64,000 nt of DNA from Streptomyces sp. NBC_00513 (lineage in GTDB: Bacteria; Actinomycetota; Actinomycetes; Streptomycetales; Streptomycetaceae): NCBI RefSeq assembly GCF_041431415.1, contig NZ_CP107845.1, positions 6,014,001 to 6,078,000 on the forward strand, given 5' to 3'. The position numbers and the translations under genes are program-made. Within the stretch, counting starts at the first letter, position 1; each line of letters starts with the position of its first letter. Below the pieces are notes generated by a model. It was not told the origin of the DNA. It did no database searches and saw nothing but the letters and a program-made list of their open reading frames with translations. Of this stretch, positions 56,205-64,000 are shown one piece after another.

Positions 56205-59200
56205 GAGGAAGTCCGTTCCTGATCGGGGGTGCGCCGCCGCAGGGCGGGCCGGCCGCGCCGCGGCGCGGCTGCGGGCCCCGCCGGGGCCTTCAGGGCCTCG
56301 ACGTGCTGGGCGAGGGCTGCGGGAGTGGGGTGCTGGAAGATGTCGCGCAGGGTGAGGGTGACCCCGTGGGCTGCGCCGATCCGGTTGGTGAGGCGGGCGG
56401 CGAGGAGCGAGTGGCCGCCGTGGTCGAAGAAGTTGTCGTCGATGGACAGCGGGGAGGGAGTGCCGAGGGCCTCGCCGAACCAGTTCCGCACGGACTCTTC
56501 GAGCGGTGTGCGCGGGGCCCGTCCACCGGGCGTGGTCACGGCCTGGGGCTTGGGCAGCGCGGTCTTGTCGATCTTCCCGTTGGGGGTCAGCGGCAGCCGG
56601 TCGAGCGGCACGACGAAGGCCGGGACCATGTGGTCGGGCAGGAGCGTGCGCAGCCACAGGCGCACGTCCTGCGCGGTCAGCTCCCCGGTCGTCACCACAT
56701 AGGCCGTCAGCTGCGGGGTGTTGCGGTGGTCCGGGTGGGTCGCGAGGGTCGCCTGCGCGATGAGGGGGTGGGTGGTGAGGACGGTTTCGATCTCGGTGGG
56801 TTCGATGCGGAAGCCGCGGATCTTGATCTGGGTGTCGGTACGTCCCGTGTAGTGCAGGTTTCCGGCGGTGTCCCAGTGGGCCTGGTCGCCGGTGCGGTAG
56901 AGGCGCGAGCCGGGCGGGCCGAAGGGGTGGGGCACGAAGTGCGAGGCGGTCGTGGCGGGTTGGGCGAGGTAGCCGTGGGCGAGTCCGTCGCCCGTCAGGT
57001 ACAGCTCACCGACGGTGCCGGCCGGAGTCGGCCTGAGATGGGCGTCGAGGACGTAGGCGTGCTTGTTGGTGAGCGGGCGGCCGATAGAGACGGTGACGGT
57101 GGGTTCGGCGGTGGGTTCGATCGTGTGGGTGGTGGTGAACCCCATCGACTCCGCCGGGCCGTAGCCGTTGGTGATGGTGATGCCCGGGTGGACGCGGTGG
57201 AGCCGGTGGACGTGGGTGGGGGAGGCGGGTTCGCCTCCGGTGTAGACGATCCGTGTGGTGGTGAAGGTCTCCGGGTGTTCGTCGGTGAGGTGGTTGAAGA
57301 GGCTGGAGGAGAGTTGGAGCATGGTGACGGCGTGTTGCCGGGAGAGTGCCGAGATGACGGCGGGGTCGGGGCGTTGGCCGGGTTGGAGGACGGTGCTTCC
57401 GCCGTGGAGCAGTGCTCCCCAGAATTCGAGGCTGAAGGCGTCCCAGGAGACGGGTGAGCACTGGAGGAAGACTTCGTCGGGGCCGAATCGGGCGTAGGTC
57501 TGGGCGGTGAGGGTGGAGACCAGGTTGCGGTGGGTGGACAGGATGCCCTTGGGGCGTCCGGTGGATCCCGAGGTGAACATCACGCACGCCGTGTCGGCCG
57601 GGCCGAGGGCCACGCCGAGGTTCCCGGACTCCCGAGCGGAGATGGCGGCGTGGTCGGCGTCGGTCCGCACGGTGGCCCAGGGGCCACTGATCCGTGAGCC
57701 CTGTCGGGTGTCGGTGACGAGTACGCGGATGGTGGCGTCGTGTGCGGTGCGGGTGAGGCGTTCGTCGGGGAACTCGGGGTCCAGGAGGGCGTAGCCGGCG
57801 CCGGTCTTGACGACGGCGAGCACGGCGATGGCGAAGTCGAGTCCGCGGTCGAGGAGGATGCCGGCGAGGTCCCCTCGGCCCAGGCCGTGTGCGGTGAGGT
57901 GGTGGGCGAGGCGGTTGGCGCGGGTGTCGAGTTCCCCGTAGGTGAGTTCCCGGCCGCCGAAGAGCACCGCCGGGGCCCCGGGTCGCAGTCGTGCCTGCTC
58001 CTCGAAGCGGTCTGGGAGGGTCGCCTCGCCGATCTCCGCACGGGTGCCCGTCCACTCCTCCACCACCTGCCGCCGCTCGGCCTCCCCGAGCAGCTCCAGC
58101 TCCGACAACCGCGTGCGCGGCCCGGCCGTCGCCTGCTCCAGCGCGCGGCGCACCCTCGCGACGAGACGCTCGACGGTCGCCTGCTCGTACAGGTCGCGGC
58201 GGTAGAGCACGGCCCCGGTCAGACCCCGCTCCTCATCGGCCCGCAGCAGGAACTCCAGGTCGAACTTGACCGCACCGGTGGCCAGCGGCTCGACCGGCCC
58301 GGCGTGCAGCCCCGGCAGCTTCGGCACGACCGACGGACCGGACTCCAACGCCAGGCAGACCTGGAACAGCGGGTGCCGGGCCAGGGAGCGCGCCGGGTTC
58401 ACGGCCTCCAGCACCAGGTCGAAGGGGGCGTCCTGATGGGCGAAGGCATCCAGGTCGGCGCCGCGGACCCGGGCCAGCAGCTCACGGAACTCCGGATCAC
58501 CGGAGGTGTCGGTGCGCAGTACGAGGGTGTTGACGAAGAATCCCACCAGCGCCGACAGCGCCTCGTCCGACCGACCGGCGACCGGCGACCCGATCGGGAT
58601 GTCGGTGCCCGCACCCGAGCGGGTCAGGGTCGCGGCCAGCGCGGCCTGTACGACCATGAACGGAGTGCAGCGCTCCGCCCGTGCCAACTCCACGATGCTT
58701 TGGTGGAGTTCGGATCCGAAGTCCACCCGGACCACGCCCCCGCGCTGTCCTGCGGTGGCCGGCGCGGGGCGGTCGTGAAGCAGGGCGAGTTCCTCCGGAA
58801 GCCCCGCCAGCGCGGTCTTCCAGTAGGCGAGTTGTTCATGGAGCGGCCGTCCGGTGAGAGCGGCGCGTTGCCAGAGGGCGTAGTCGGTGTAGGTGACGGG
58901 CAGCGGATCCCGGTCGGGCGCCCGGCCTTCGAGCCGGGCCGCGTAGGCGGTGGAGAGGTCCGCGAACAGCGGCCCGAGCGACTGGCCGTCGGTGGCGATG
59001 TGGTGCAGCAGCACGAGGAGGGCGCAGTCCCCGCCGTCCGTCCGCAAGAGCGTGACGCGCAAGGGGTGTTCGGCCGTCAGGTCGAAGGAATGACCGGCCG
59101 CCGCGAGGAGTTCGGCGTCCAGACGCTCCACGGGGATGTCGCGCACCTCGAAGACGGGTGTGACGGGAAGCGGGTCGATCACCTGGTACGGGTGGCCCTC

Positions 59201-60469
59201 CGCGGAGGCGAACCGGGTCCGCAGCGGCTCGTGACGGGCGACGAGGTCCCCGAACGCCTCCCGCAACGCGTCGGAATCCGGTCGGCCCTCCAGCCGGACC
59301 GCCAACGGAACGTTGTACGAGGTTCCCCGCCCGCCCAGTGCCTCCACCAGCCAGAGCCGCTGCTGGGCGAAGGACAGGGGCAGCCGCCCCGGGCGTTCCT
59401 CGACGCGGGTCAGCGGCGGCAGGGCGGGCCGCAGCCCGGCGTCCTCGATCCGCCGGGCGAGAGCGCCCGGCGTCGGGTGCCGGAAGACGTCCCGCAGGGT
59501 GAGGGTCACACCGAGGGTGGCGCCGATCCGGTTGGTGAGGCGGGCGGCGAGGAGCGAGTGGCCGCCGTGGTCGAAGAAGTCGTCGTCCATGGACAGGGGC
59601 ACGGACGAACCGAGCACCTCGCCGACCAGCGTCCTGACGACCTCCTCCAGCTCACTGCGCGGAGCCCGCCCCCCGACGGCCGGGAGCGCCTCCACGGCCG
59701 GCAGCGCCCGCCGGTCGATCTTCCCGTTGGGGGTGAGCGGCAGCCGGTCGAGGACGGCGAACCGGGCGGGGACCATGTGATCGGGCAGCCGCTCGCGCAA
59801 CCAGGCTTTGAGGTCGCCCGGGCTGGGCGCGGGCCGCGTCCCGGACGTGAGCGTCACGTACGCCGTCAGTCGGTCGTCGGCGTGGACCAGCGTGGCCTGA
59901 TTGACGAGGGGGTGGGTGGTGAGGACGGTTTCGATCTCGGTGGGTTCGATGCGGAAGCCGCGGATCTTGATCTGGGTGTCGGTGCGTCCCGTGTAGTGCA
60001 GGGTTCCGGCGGTGTCCCAGTGGGCTTGGTCGCCGGTGCGGTAGAGGCGCGAGCCGGGCGGACCGAAGGGGTGGGGGACGAAGTGCGAGGCGGTCGTGGC
60101 GGGTTGGGCGAGGTAGCCGTGGGCGAGTCCGTCGCCCGTCAGGTACAGCTCGCCCGTGGTGCCGTGCGGAACCGGACGCAGCCGCACGTCCAGCACGTAG
60201 GCGTGCTTGTTGGTGAGCGGGCGGCCGATCGGGACCGTGCCCGTGGGCGGCTCGGTGGTGGGTTCGACGGTGTGGGTGGTGGTGAACCCCATCGACTCGG
60301 CGGGGCCGTAGCCGTTGGTGATGGTGAGGTGGGGGTGCAGCAGATGGAGTCGGTGGACATGGGTGGGGGAGGCGGGCTCGCCGCCCGTGTAGACGATCCG
60401 GACCTTCGAGAACGTGTCCGGGTGTTCGTCGGTGAGGTGGTTGAAGAGGCGGTGTGTTAACTGCACCAT
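56201..60469 (-). CDS. NRPS interrupted by insertion, (dA)-T-C-A-T
   Basis: The remaining 1422 residues are the C-terminal half of an A domain (1 to about 255, ending NGKIDRR), T (GGHSLL near 304), C (HHIATDG near 490), a complete A (TSGSTG near 969, GYGPAES near 1105, NGKIDK near 1299) and T (GGHSLL near 1351). The first A lacks all motifs before the pocket, because a mobile element lies directly upstream. The complete A reads DALQYGGGFK, and the residues left in the truncated A are identical, so both probably took the same substrate. The A5 motif is GPAE, not GPTE. Codon 4 is TTA. The ATG at 60469 is probably an internal methionine. Confidence 0.88.
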   Translation of the reverse strand: MVQLTHRLFNHLTDEHPDTFSKVRIVYTGGEPASPTHVHRLHLLHPHLTITNGYGPAESMGFTTTHTVEPTTEPPTGTVPIGRPLTNKHAYVLDVRLRPVPHGTTGELYLTGDGLAHGYLAQPATTASHFVPHPFGPPGSRLYRTGDQAHWDTAGTLHYTGRTDTQIKIRGFRIEPTEIETVLTTHPLVNQATLVHADDRLTAYVTLTSGTRPAPSPGDLKAWLRERLPDHMVPARFAVLDRLPLTPNGKIDRRALPAVEALPAVGGRAPRSELEEVVRTLVGEVLGSSVPLSMDDDFFDHGGHSLLAARLTNRIGATLGVTLTLRDVFRHPTPGALARRIEDAGLRPALPPLTRVEERPGRLPLSFAQQRLWLVEALGGRGTSYNVPLAVRLEGRPDSDALREAFGDLVARHEPLRTRFASAEGHPYQVIDPLPVTPVFEVRDIPVERLDAELLAAAGHSFDLTAEHPLRVTLLRTDGGDCALLVLLHHIATDGQSLGPLFADLSTAYAARLEGRAPDRDPLPVTYTDYALWQRAALTGRPLHEQLAYWKTALAGLPEELALLHDRPAPATAGQRGGVVRVDFGSELHQSIVELARAERCTPFMVVQAALAATLTRSGAGTDIPIGSPVAGRSDEALSALVGFFVNTLVLRTDTSGDPEFRELLARVRGADLDAFAHQDAPFDLVLEAVNPARSLARHPLFQVCLALESGPSVVPKLPGLHAGPVEPLATGAVKFDLEFLLRADEERGLTGAVLYRRDLYEQATVERLVARVRRALEQATAGPRTRLSELELLGEAERRQVVEEWTGTRAEIGEATLPDRFEEQARLRPGAPAVLFGGRELTYGELDTRANRLAHHLTAHGLGRGDLAGILLDRGLDFAIAVLAVVKTGAGYALLDPEFPDERLTRTAHDATIRVLVTDTRQGSRISGPWATVRTDADHAAISARESGNLGVALGPADTACVMFTSGSTGRPKGILSTHRNLVSTLTAQTYARFGPDEVFLQCSPVSWDAFSLEFWGALLHGGSTVLQPGQRPDPAVISALSRQHAVTMLQLSSSLFNHLTDEHPETFTTTRIVYTGGEPASPTHVHRLHRVHPGITITNGYGPAESMGFTTTHTIEPTAEPTVTVSIGRPLTNKHAYVLDAHLRPTPAGTVGELYLTGDGLAHGYLAQPATTASHFVPHPFGPPGSRLYRTGDQAHWDTAGNLHYTGRTDTQIKIRGFRIEPTEIETVLTTHPLIAQATLATHPDHRNTPQLTAYVVTTGELTAQDVRLWLRTLLPDHMVPAFVVPLDRLPLTPNGKIDKTALPKPQAVTTPGGRAPRTPLEESVRNWFGEALGTPSPLSIDDNFFDHGGHSLLAARLTNRIGAAHGVTLTLRDIFQHPTPAALAQHVEALKAPAGPAAAPRRGRPALRRRTPDQERTSS
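56766..57170. repeat. A-domain repeat, copy 1
   Basis: This segment of the complete A domain is nearly identical to 59906-60315 in the truncated A domain, about 3.14 kb away in the same orientation. A stretch of about 240 bases differs at roughly five places. The carrier segment after each also shares a 60-base exact match (about 56377 and 59521). Confidence 0.85.
59906..60315. repeat. A-domain repeat, copy 2
   Basis: This is the partner of the repeat at 56766-57170, in the C-terminal half of the truncated A domain. The similarity covers the pocket and cofactor motifs and fades at the linker to the carrier. Confidence 0.85.
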
Positions 60470-60515
60470 CGTCTTCGATTACGGAGCGAGATGATCTACG
60501 TCTGCAAGGAAGTGT

Positions 60516-61715
60516 GTGTTGCAAGACCTGCATCGCCAGCTGATCGAGGGCCGGGCTGATGTGCCCCGTGTCGGCTCGGTCGTCGAGCTGGAATCCATAC
60601 CCCGGTACGCCGTTCTCGGGCCTGACGGTATTCCGGTCGCTTGCGTCGTCCCGTACCTGCGGGGTCTGACCCTGGACGACAACCGGCCGTTGACCGTCAA
60701 GAGCTATGCGTACGACCTCCAGCGCTGGTTCAGGCTGCTGTGGTTCCTCGGAGTCCAGTGGGACCGCGCGACTGAGGCGGAGGCGTCCGCGCTGGTCGGC
60801 TGGCTGCGTGTTGCCCCCAATCCGCAGCGTCAGCGCCGGAAGCCCGACTCGCCGCAGCCAGGCTCGGTGAATCTCCGTACTGGCAAGCCCTACCTCAGGG
60901 CCGGATACGCGCCGGCGACGATCAACCACTGCCTGACCGTGGTCAGCAGCTTTTACGCCTACCACCGGCACTACGGCCGGGGCCCGCTGGTCAACCCGGT
61001 GCCCGAGTCCCGGGCTCAGCGGAGGGCGCTCGGGCACCGTGCCCCGGACAGCGAGGTCCCGCAGTTCCGGCGGGCGCGACTGCGACAGCGCGTCCGGCAG
61101 ACTGACCCCCGGGCGATTCCTGACGCGATGTGGGACGAGTTCTTCGAGGTCATGACCTGTGACCGGGACCGGGCTGCCATCCTGCTCTATGTCTCCAGCG
61201 GCTCGCGGGCCAGTGAACTGCTGGGCGTCACGCCGGGCGACATCGACTGGCCCAAGCAACTGATCTGGGTGGTTACCAAGGGCACCACCGACCGCGAGGC
61301 GGTCCCGGTCAGCCCGCAAGCGCTCACGGTCCTGGCCGCCTACCTCGACCACATCGGGCTGCCGTCGGTCCACGAGCCGATCCTCCGCACCCGGCGGGGC
61401 CCGGACCGGCCGCTGACGTACTGGGCGATGCGCCGGGTGATCCAGCGCGCGAACGACAAGCTCGCCACGAACTGGACCCTCCACGACCTTCGGCACACAG
61501 CCGCGAACCGGATGGCGAACGACCCCAACCTCACGCTCGCCCAGGTCCGCGCGATCCTGCGGCACAGCGATCTGGCAACCACCGGCCGCTACCTGAACGC
61601 TCGGGTTGAGGACCTCTTCGACGCCCTGCAGGCGCACTACAACCGGCCCCGCATCCAGCGAACATTCACGGCTGGCTACGACGCAGAGGACATCAAGGCG
61701 GTGTTCGGTGGCTAA
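60516..61715 (+). CDS. Tyrosine recombinase, TnpA-like
   Basis: This 399-residue site-specific recombinase has an N-terminal SAM-like core-binding domain (about residues 50-170, PLTVKSYAYDLQRWFRLLW) and a C-terminal catalytic domain. Catalytic residues are visible: Arg in SSGSRASELLG, His-x-x-Arg in LHDLRHTAANRM, and His and the nucleophile Tyr in LRHSDLATTGRYLN. The start is GTG, with AAGGA at the right distance. The lack of G/C bias in some codons and its position inside an NRPS gene indicate horizontal arrival. Confidence 0.88.
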   Translation: MLQDLHRQLIEGRADVPRVGSVVELESIPRYAVLGPDGIPVACVVPYLRGLTLDDNRPLTVKSYAYDLQRWFRLLWFLGVQWDRATEAEASALVGWLRVAPNPQRQRRKPDSPQPGSVNLRTGKPYLRAGYAPATINHCLTVVSSFYAYHRHYGRGPLVNPVPESRAQRRALGHRAPDSEVPQFRRARLRQRVRQTDPRAIPDAMWDEFFEVMTCDRDRAAILLYVSSGSRASELLGVTPGDIDWPKQLIWVVTKGTTDREAVPVSPQALTVLAAYLDHIGLPSVHEPILRTRRGPDRPLTYWAMRRVIQRANDKLATNWTLHDLRHTAANRMANDPNLTLAQVRAILRHSDLATTGRYLNARVEDLFDALQAHYNRPRIQRTFTAGYDAEDIKAVFGG

Positions 61716-64000
61716 CCGCGCGACGGTCGACACCTATACGGTCCGCAACCGGCGCCAGAACTACGAGGAGGTCCCCAGGCAGAAGGGGCCGACCCGGTTT
61801 GCCAGCGCCGCAGTGAAGGCCGCTCCGGCACCGCGGCCCGCGGAGCCGCCGGCGCCCTTCGGGGACCTGTCGACGGCCACCATCGCCGAGCTCTGTGATC
61901 TGTCCGGCGACCTGCTGCCGGGCCAGAGCCGGCCAGTGGTCGCGAGACGTCAAACAGGCATCAGGTTGCTGTTCTCCCACCTTGAGACCCTGCCGGGGAA
62001 CACTTGGCAGGACCGCTGGGAGGCCAGCGGCTTCAACGCGGCGAACGCCCCCTCGGTCAACACCTTGGGCCGGCCTGAAGTCCGCGACGAAGGCAGCACC
62101 GTGGTCTCGGCCCTGAAGATGATGTTCGTTGCCCGCGGCATCCAGCCCTCGCTTTCAGGCTTCCGGGCGAACACGTTCCTCGAATACGCCGACTTCTTTC
62201 AGAAGGTCCGGAAAGACCCCCAACTCGAAGCGGCCTTCGCGATGGCTGATGCCCAGCAGCAACTCAGAGCGGTCCACCGGCATCGGGCGAAGTTCGACAT
62301 CGCCTGCGCTCTCACGACGCAGGGCATCGACCTGGTCGATCTGACCCCGGCGGCCCTGCTGCACTACTCGCTGGAGAACAAGCGGCTGGGCCTGACCCAC
62401 GGCGCGAACAAGGACACCACCCGGTTCGCCGCCCTGGGCGCCTGGGAGGTCCTGCACAAGATGGGCCATTTCCCGCCCGGGACCGCCCCCACTCTGCGGA
62501 CGTTCATCTACAACGGGCAGCGGAGCGTCGAGGAACTCGTCGACCAGTACGGCATCAACAACGCCGGCATCCGCCAGCTGCTGATTGACTACCTCGTCCG
62601 TCGCAAATCGGACACCGACTACATCACCCTCGCTGGGCTCGCACGCCACCTGGCCAGCACGTTCTGGTCCGTCGTCGAGCAACTCAACCCTGACCAGAAG
62701 GACCTGGACCTGGGCCAGGACCTCTACGACCAGTGGCGGGCCGAGCTTCAGTACTGGCGGAAGGACGGGAAGACGGACCGGACCCGGATCCGCAAGGACG
62801 CCGCCTCCGTCCTTCTGTCCGTCCGCGGCCTCTACATCGATCTCCACAGCTGGGCGATCGCCGAGCCGGAGCGGTGGGCTCAGTGGGTAACCCCCTGCCC
62901 CATCTTGCCCAGGGACCTCAAGGGGTTCGGTAAGCGCCGGCGCGAGGTCAGCCAGCGGATGGCCGATCGGACCCGGGTCCGTCAGCCCTTGCTGCCGGTC
63001 CTCGTTAACCACGTCGAGGCCCGCTACGAGCATCTGGTCAGCCTCCTGGACGCCGCAGGTCCCCTTCCGCTGGGCGAGATCTTCGAGCACCAAGGGCGCA
63101 CCTACCGCCGCAGCCAGTCCCGCGAGGATCAACGTCGGGCCAAGAGCCATGCCGAGTCGTCCGTCCGCGTCATCGCGCAGGACAACGGGGAGGTGATCAA
63201 CGTGACGTTGGCTGAGGACTCGGCGTTCTGGGAGTGGGCGGCCGTCGAGATCCTGCGGCACAGCGGCATTCGCATCGAGGAGCTCGTGGAGCTGACCCAC
63301 CTCAGCATTCGCCAATACCAGCGTCCCAACGGCGAGGTCATCGCCCTGCTGGTCGTCGCACCCTCCAAGAGCGAGCGCGAGCGGGTCATCCCGATGTCGG
63401 CCGAGCTCTTCCACGCCATCGCCCAGATCATTCGCCGGCAGACACGTGACGGCCAGGCGATTCCGCTCGTGACGCGCTACGACGGACACGAGAAGACCTG
63501 GTCAGAGCCGATGCCCTTCCTCTTCCAGCGGCAGATCGGCACCCTCCGCGGCGTCCTGGCACCGACCACGGTCCTGGGCATGCTCAGTCGCAGCTGCAAG
63601 CAGATCGCTGAGACGAACGCGGCGTTCGCTGGCACCAAGTTCACTCCGCACGACTTCCGAAGGCTCTTCGCCACGGAGATCGTCAACGGAGGGCTGCCGA
63701 TCCACATCGGTGCCGCCCTACTCGGCCACCTGAATCTCCAGACCACTCAGGGTTACGTCGCGGTCTTCGCTGAGGACATCGTTCAGCACTACCAAGAGTT
63801 CCTGAACCATCGCCGGGCCCAGCGACCCGAGGGCGAGTACGTCGACGTCACGCCAGAGGAGTGGGCCGATTTCGAGGAGCACTTCGACAAGCGCAAGGTC
63901 GAGCTGGGCAACTGTGCTCGACCTTATGGATCACCCTGCCAGCACGAGCACGCCTGCATCCGCTGCCCAATGCTGCAGGTCAACCCCAAGATGCTGCCCC
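61708..64000 (+). CDS. Second tyrosine recombinase, TnpB-like, 3' end outside window
   Basis: The gene starts at GTG 61708, overlapping the first recombinase by eight bases, and is still open at the right edge (764 residues seen). Catalytic signatures: Arg in LRHSGIRIEELVELT, His-x-x-Arg in HDFRRLFATE, and LLGHLNLQTTQGYVAVF with the candidate nucleophile Tyr. Near the end of the visible part lies a cysteine/histidine cluster (CARPYGSPCQHEHACIRCPM), probably metal-binding and typical of TnpB-like proteins. Together the two proteins would move the element. Confidence 0.85.
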   Translation, partial: MANRATVDTYTVRNRRQNYEEVPRQKGPTRFASAAVKAAPAPRPAEPPAPFGDLSTATIAELCDLSGDLLPGQSRPVVARRQTGIRLLFSHLETLPGNTWQDRWEASGFNAANAPSVNTLGRPEVRDEGSTVVSALKMMFVARGIQPSLSGFRANTFLEYADFFQKVRKDPQLEAAFAMADAQQQLRAVHRHRAKFDIACALTTQGIDLVDLTPAALLHYSLENKRLGLTHGANKDTTRFAALGAWEVLHKMGHFPPGTAPTLRTFIYNGQRSVEELVDQYGINNAGIRQLLIDYLVRRKSDTDYITLAGLARHLASTFWSVVEQLNPDQKDLDLGQDLYDQWRAELQYWRKDGKTDRTRIRKDAASVLLSVRGLYIDLHSWAIAEPERWAQWVTPCPILPRDLKGFGKRRREVSQRMADRTRVRQPLLPVLVNHVEARYEHLVSLLDAAGPLPLGEIFEHQGRTYRRSQSREDQRRAKSHAESSVRVIAQDNGEVINVTLAEDSAFWEWAAVEILRHSGIRIEELVELTHLSIRQYQRPNGEVIALLVVAPSKSERERVIPMSAELFHAIAQIIRRQTRDGQAIPLVTRYDGHEKTWSEPMPFLFQRQIGTLRGVLAPTTVLGMLSRSCKQIAETNAAFAGTKFTPHDFRRLFATEIVNGGLPIHIGAALLGHLNLQTTQGYVAVFAEDIVQHYQEFLNHRRAQRPEGEYVDVTPEEWADFEEHFDKRKVELGNCARPYGSPCQHEHACIRCPMLQVNPKMLP

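Larger units (their letters stand above)
60470..64000 (+). mobile_element. Tn554-like tyrosine-recombinase element, left part
   Basis: From about 60470 the sequence stops matching any NRPS and two overlapping tyrosine recombinase genes follow on the plus strand. The break falls within an A domain: comparison with the intact copy at 57330 agrees up to the CAT at 60467-60469 and then diverges. A pair of such recombinases, about 400 and more than 760 residues, is the hallmark of Tn554 and relatives, which integrate without long terminal repeats. The right end is outside the window. Confidence 0.75.

Noticed and set aside
60470..60515. A terminal inverted repeat of an IS element at the insertion border
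   Set aside because: No imperfect terminal repeat was evident and there is no DDE transposase; the enzymes are tyrosine recombinases.

Overview
The window looks like a Streptomyces (or very close relative) chromosome. The DNA is very GC-rich with G/C-ending codons. It carries a two-domain germacradienol/geosmin synthase, an AzgA/xanthine dehydrogenase/PucR purine locus, a cobalamin locus under a B12 riboswitch, and rare TTA codons of the bldA type. No rRNA, tRNA or CRISPR was found.

Layout: (1) 1-5.4 kb: the end of a pyruvate:quinone dehydrogenase (poxB-like), an RsbW-type ATP-binding protein with a TTA codon, a DUF2637 membrane protein, an FhuF-like 2Fe-2S protein behind an IdeR/DmdR-type iron box, a GntR regulator and a helical-repeat protein. 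(2) 5.5-14.4 kb: purine catabolism. A PucR activator lies divergent from three xanthine dehydrogenase subunits, followed by an NCS2/AzgA permease and an XdhC maturation protein. (3) 14.5-18.5 kb: an Eis-like acetyltransferase, geosmin synthase and a small helix-hairpin-helix protein. (4) 18.7-29.1 kb: cobalamin corrin-ring genes cobN, cobG-cobH-cobIJ and cobL-cobM-cobK. (5) 29.2-32.7 kb: an SDR, a membrane-anchored trypsin-like protease, and tsaD preceded by a perfect 14-bp palindrome.

(6) 32.65-60.5 kb, all on the minus strand: an unusual NRPS cluster. In transcription order it encodes an NRPS whose first A domain is cut by an insertion (dA-T-C-A-T), a type II thioesterase, an Fe(II)/2-oxoglutarate dioxygenase, a free A-T protein, and a 1765-residue NRPS with no complete adenylation domain (C-T-C-T-C-remnant A-T). 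After a hairpin comes a terminal NRPS that starts with an A domain lacking its own carrier (A-C-T-C-A-T-TE), then MbtH. After a second hairpin comes a supply and accessory operon: glutamate mutase small and large subunits, a stand-alone asparaginyl-tRNA-synthetase-like ligase, a GltS-type FMN protein, a small unknown protein, an MFS exporter and an Sfp-type phosphopantetheinyl transferase. The simplest model is that one A domain serves up to four A-less carriers in trans, while the mutase operon makes 3-methylaspartate or a derivative as a building block. The mutase would need adenosylcobalamin, whose pathway lies 8 kb away.

(7) 60.47 kb to the right edge: two overlapping tyrosine recombinase genes of the Tn554 TnpA/TnpB kind. 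The element sits inside the first A domain, so the 5' part of that NRPS gene, and probably the operon promoter, lie beyond the window.
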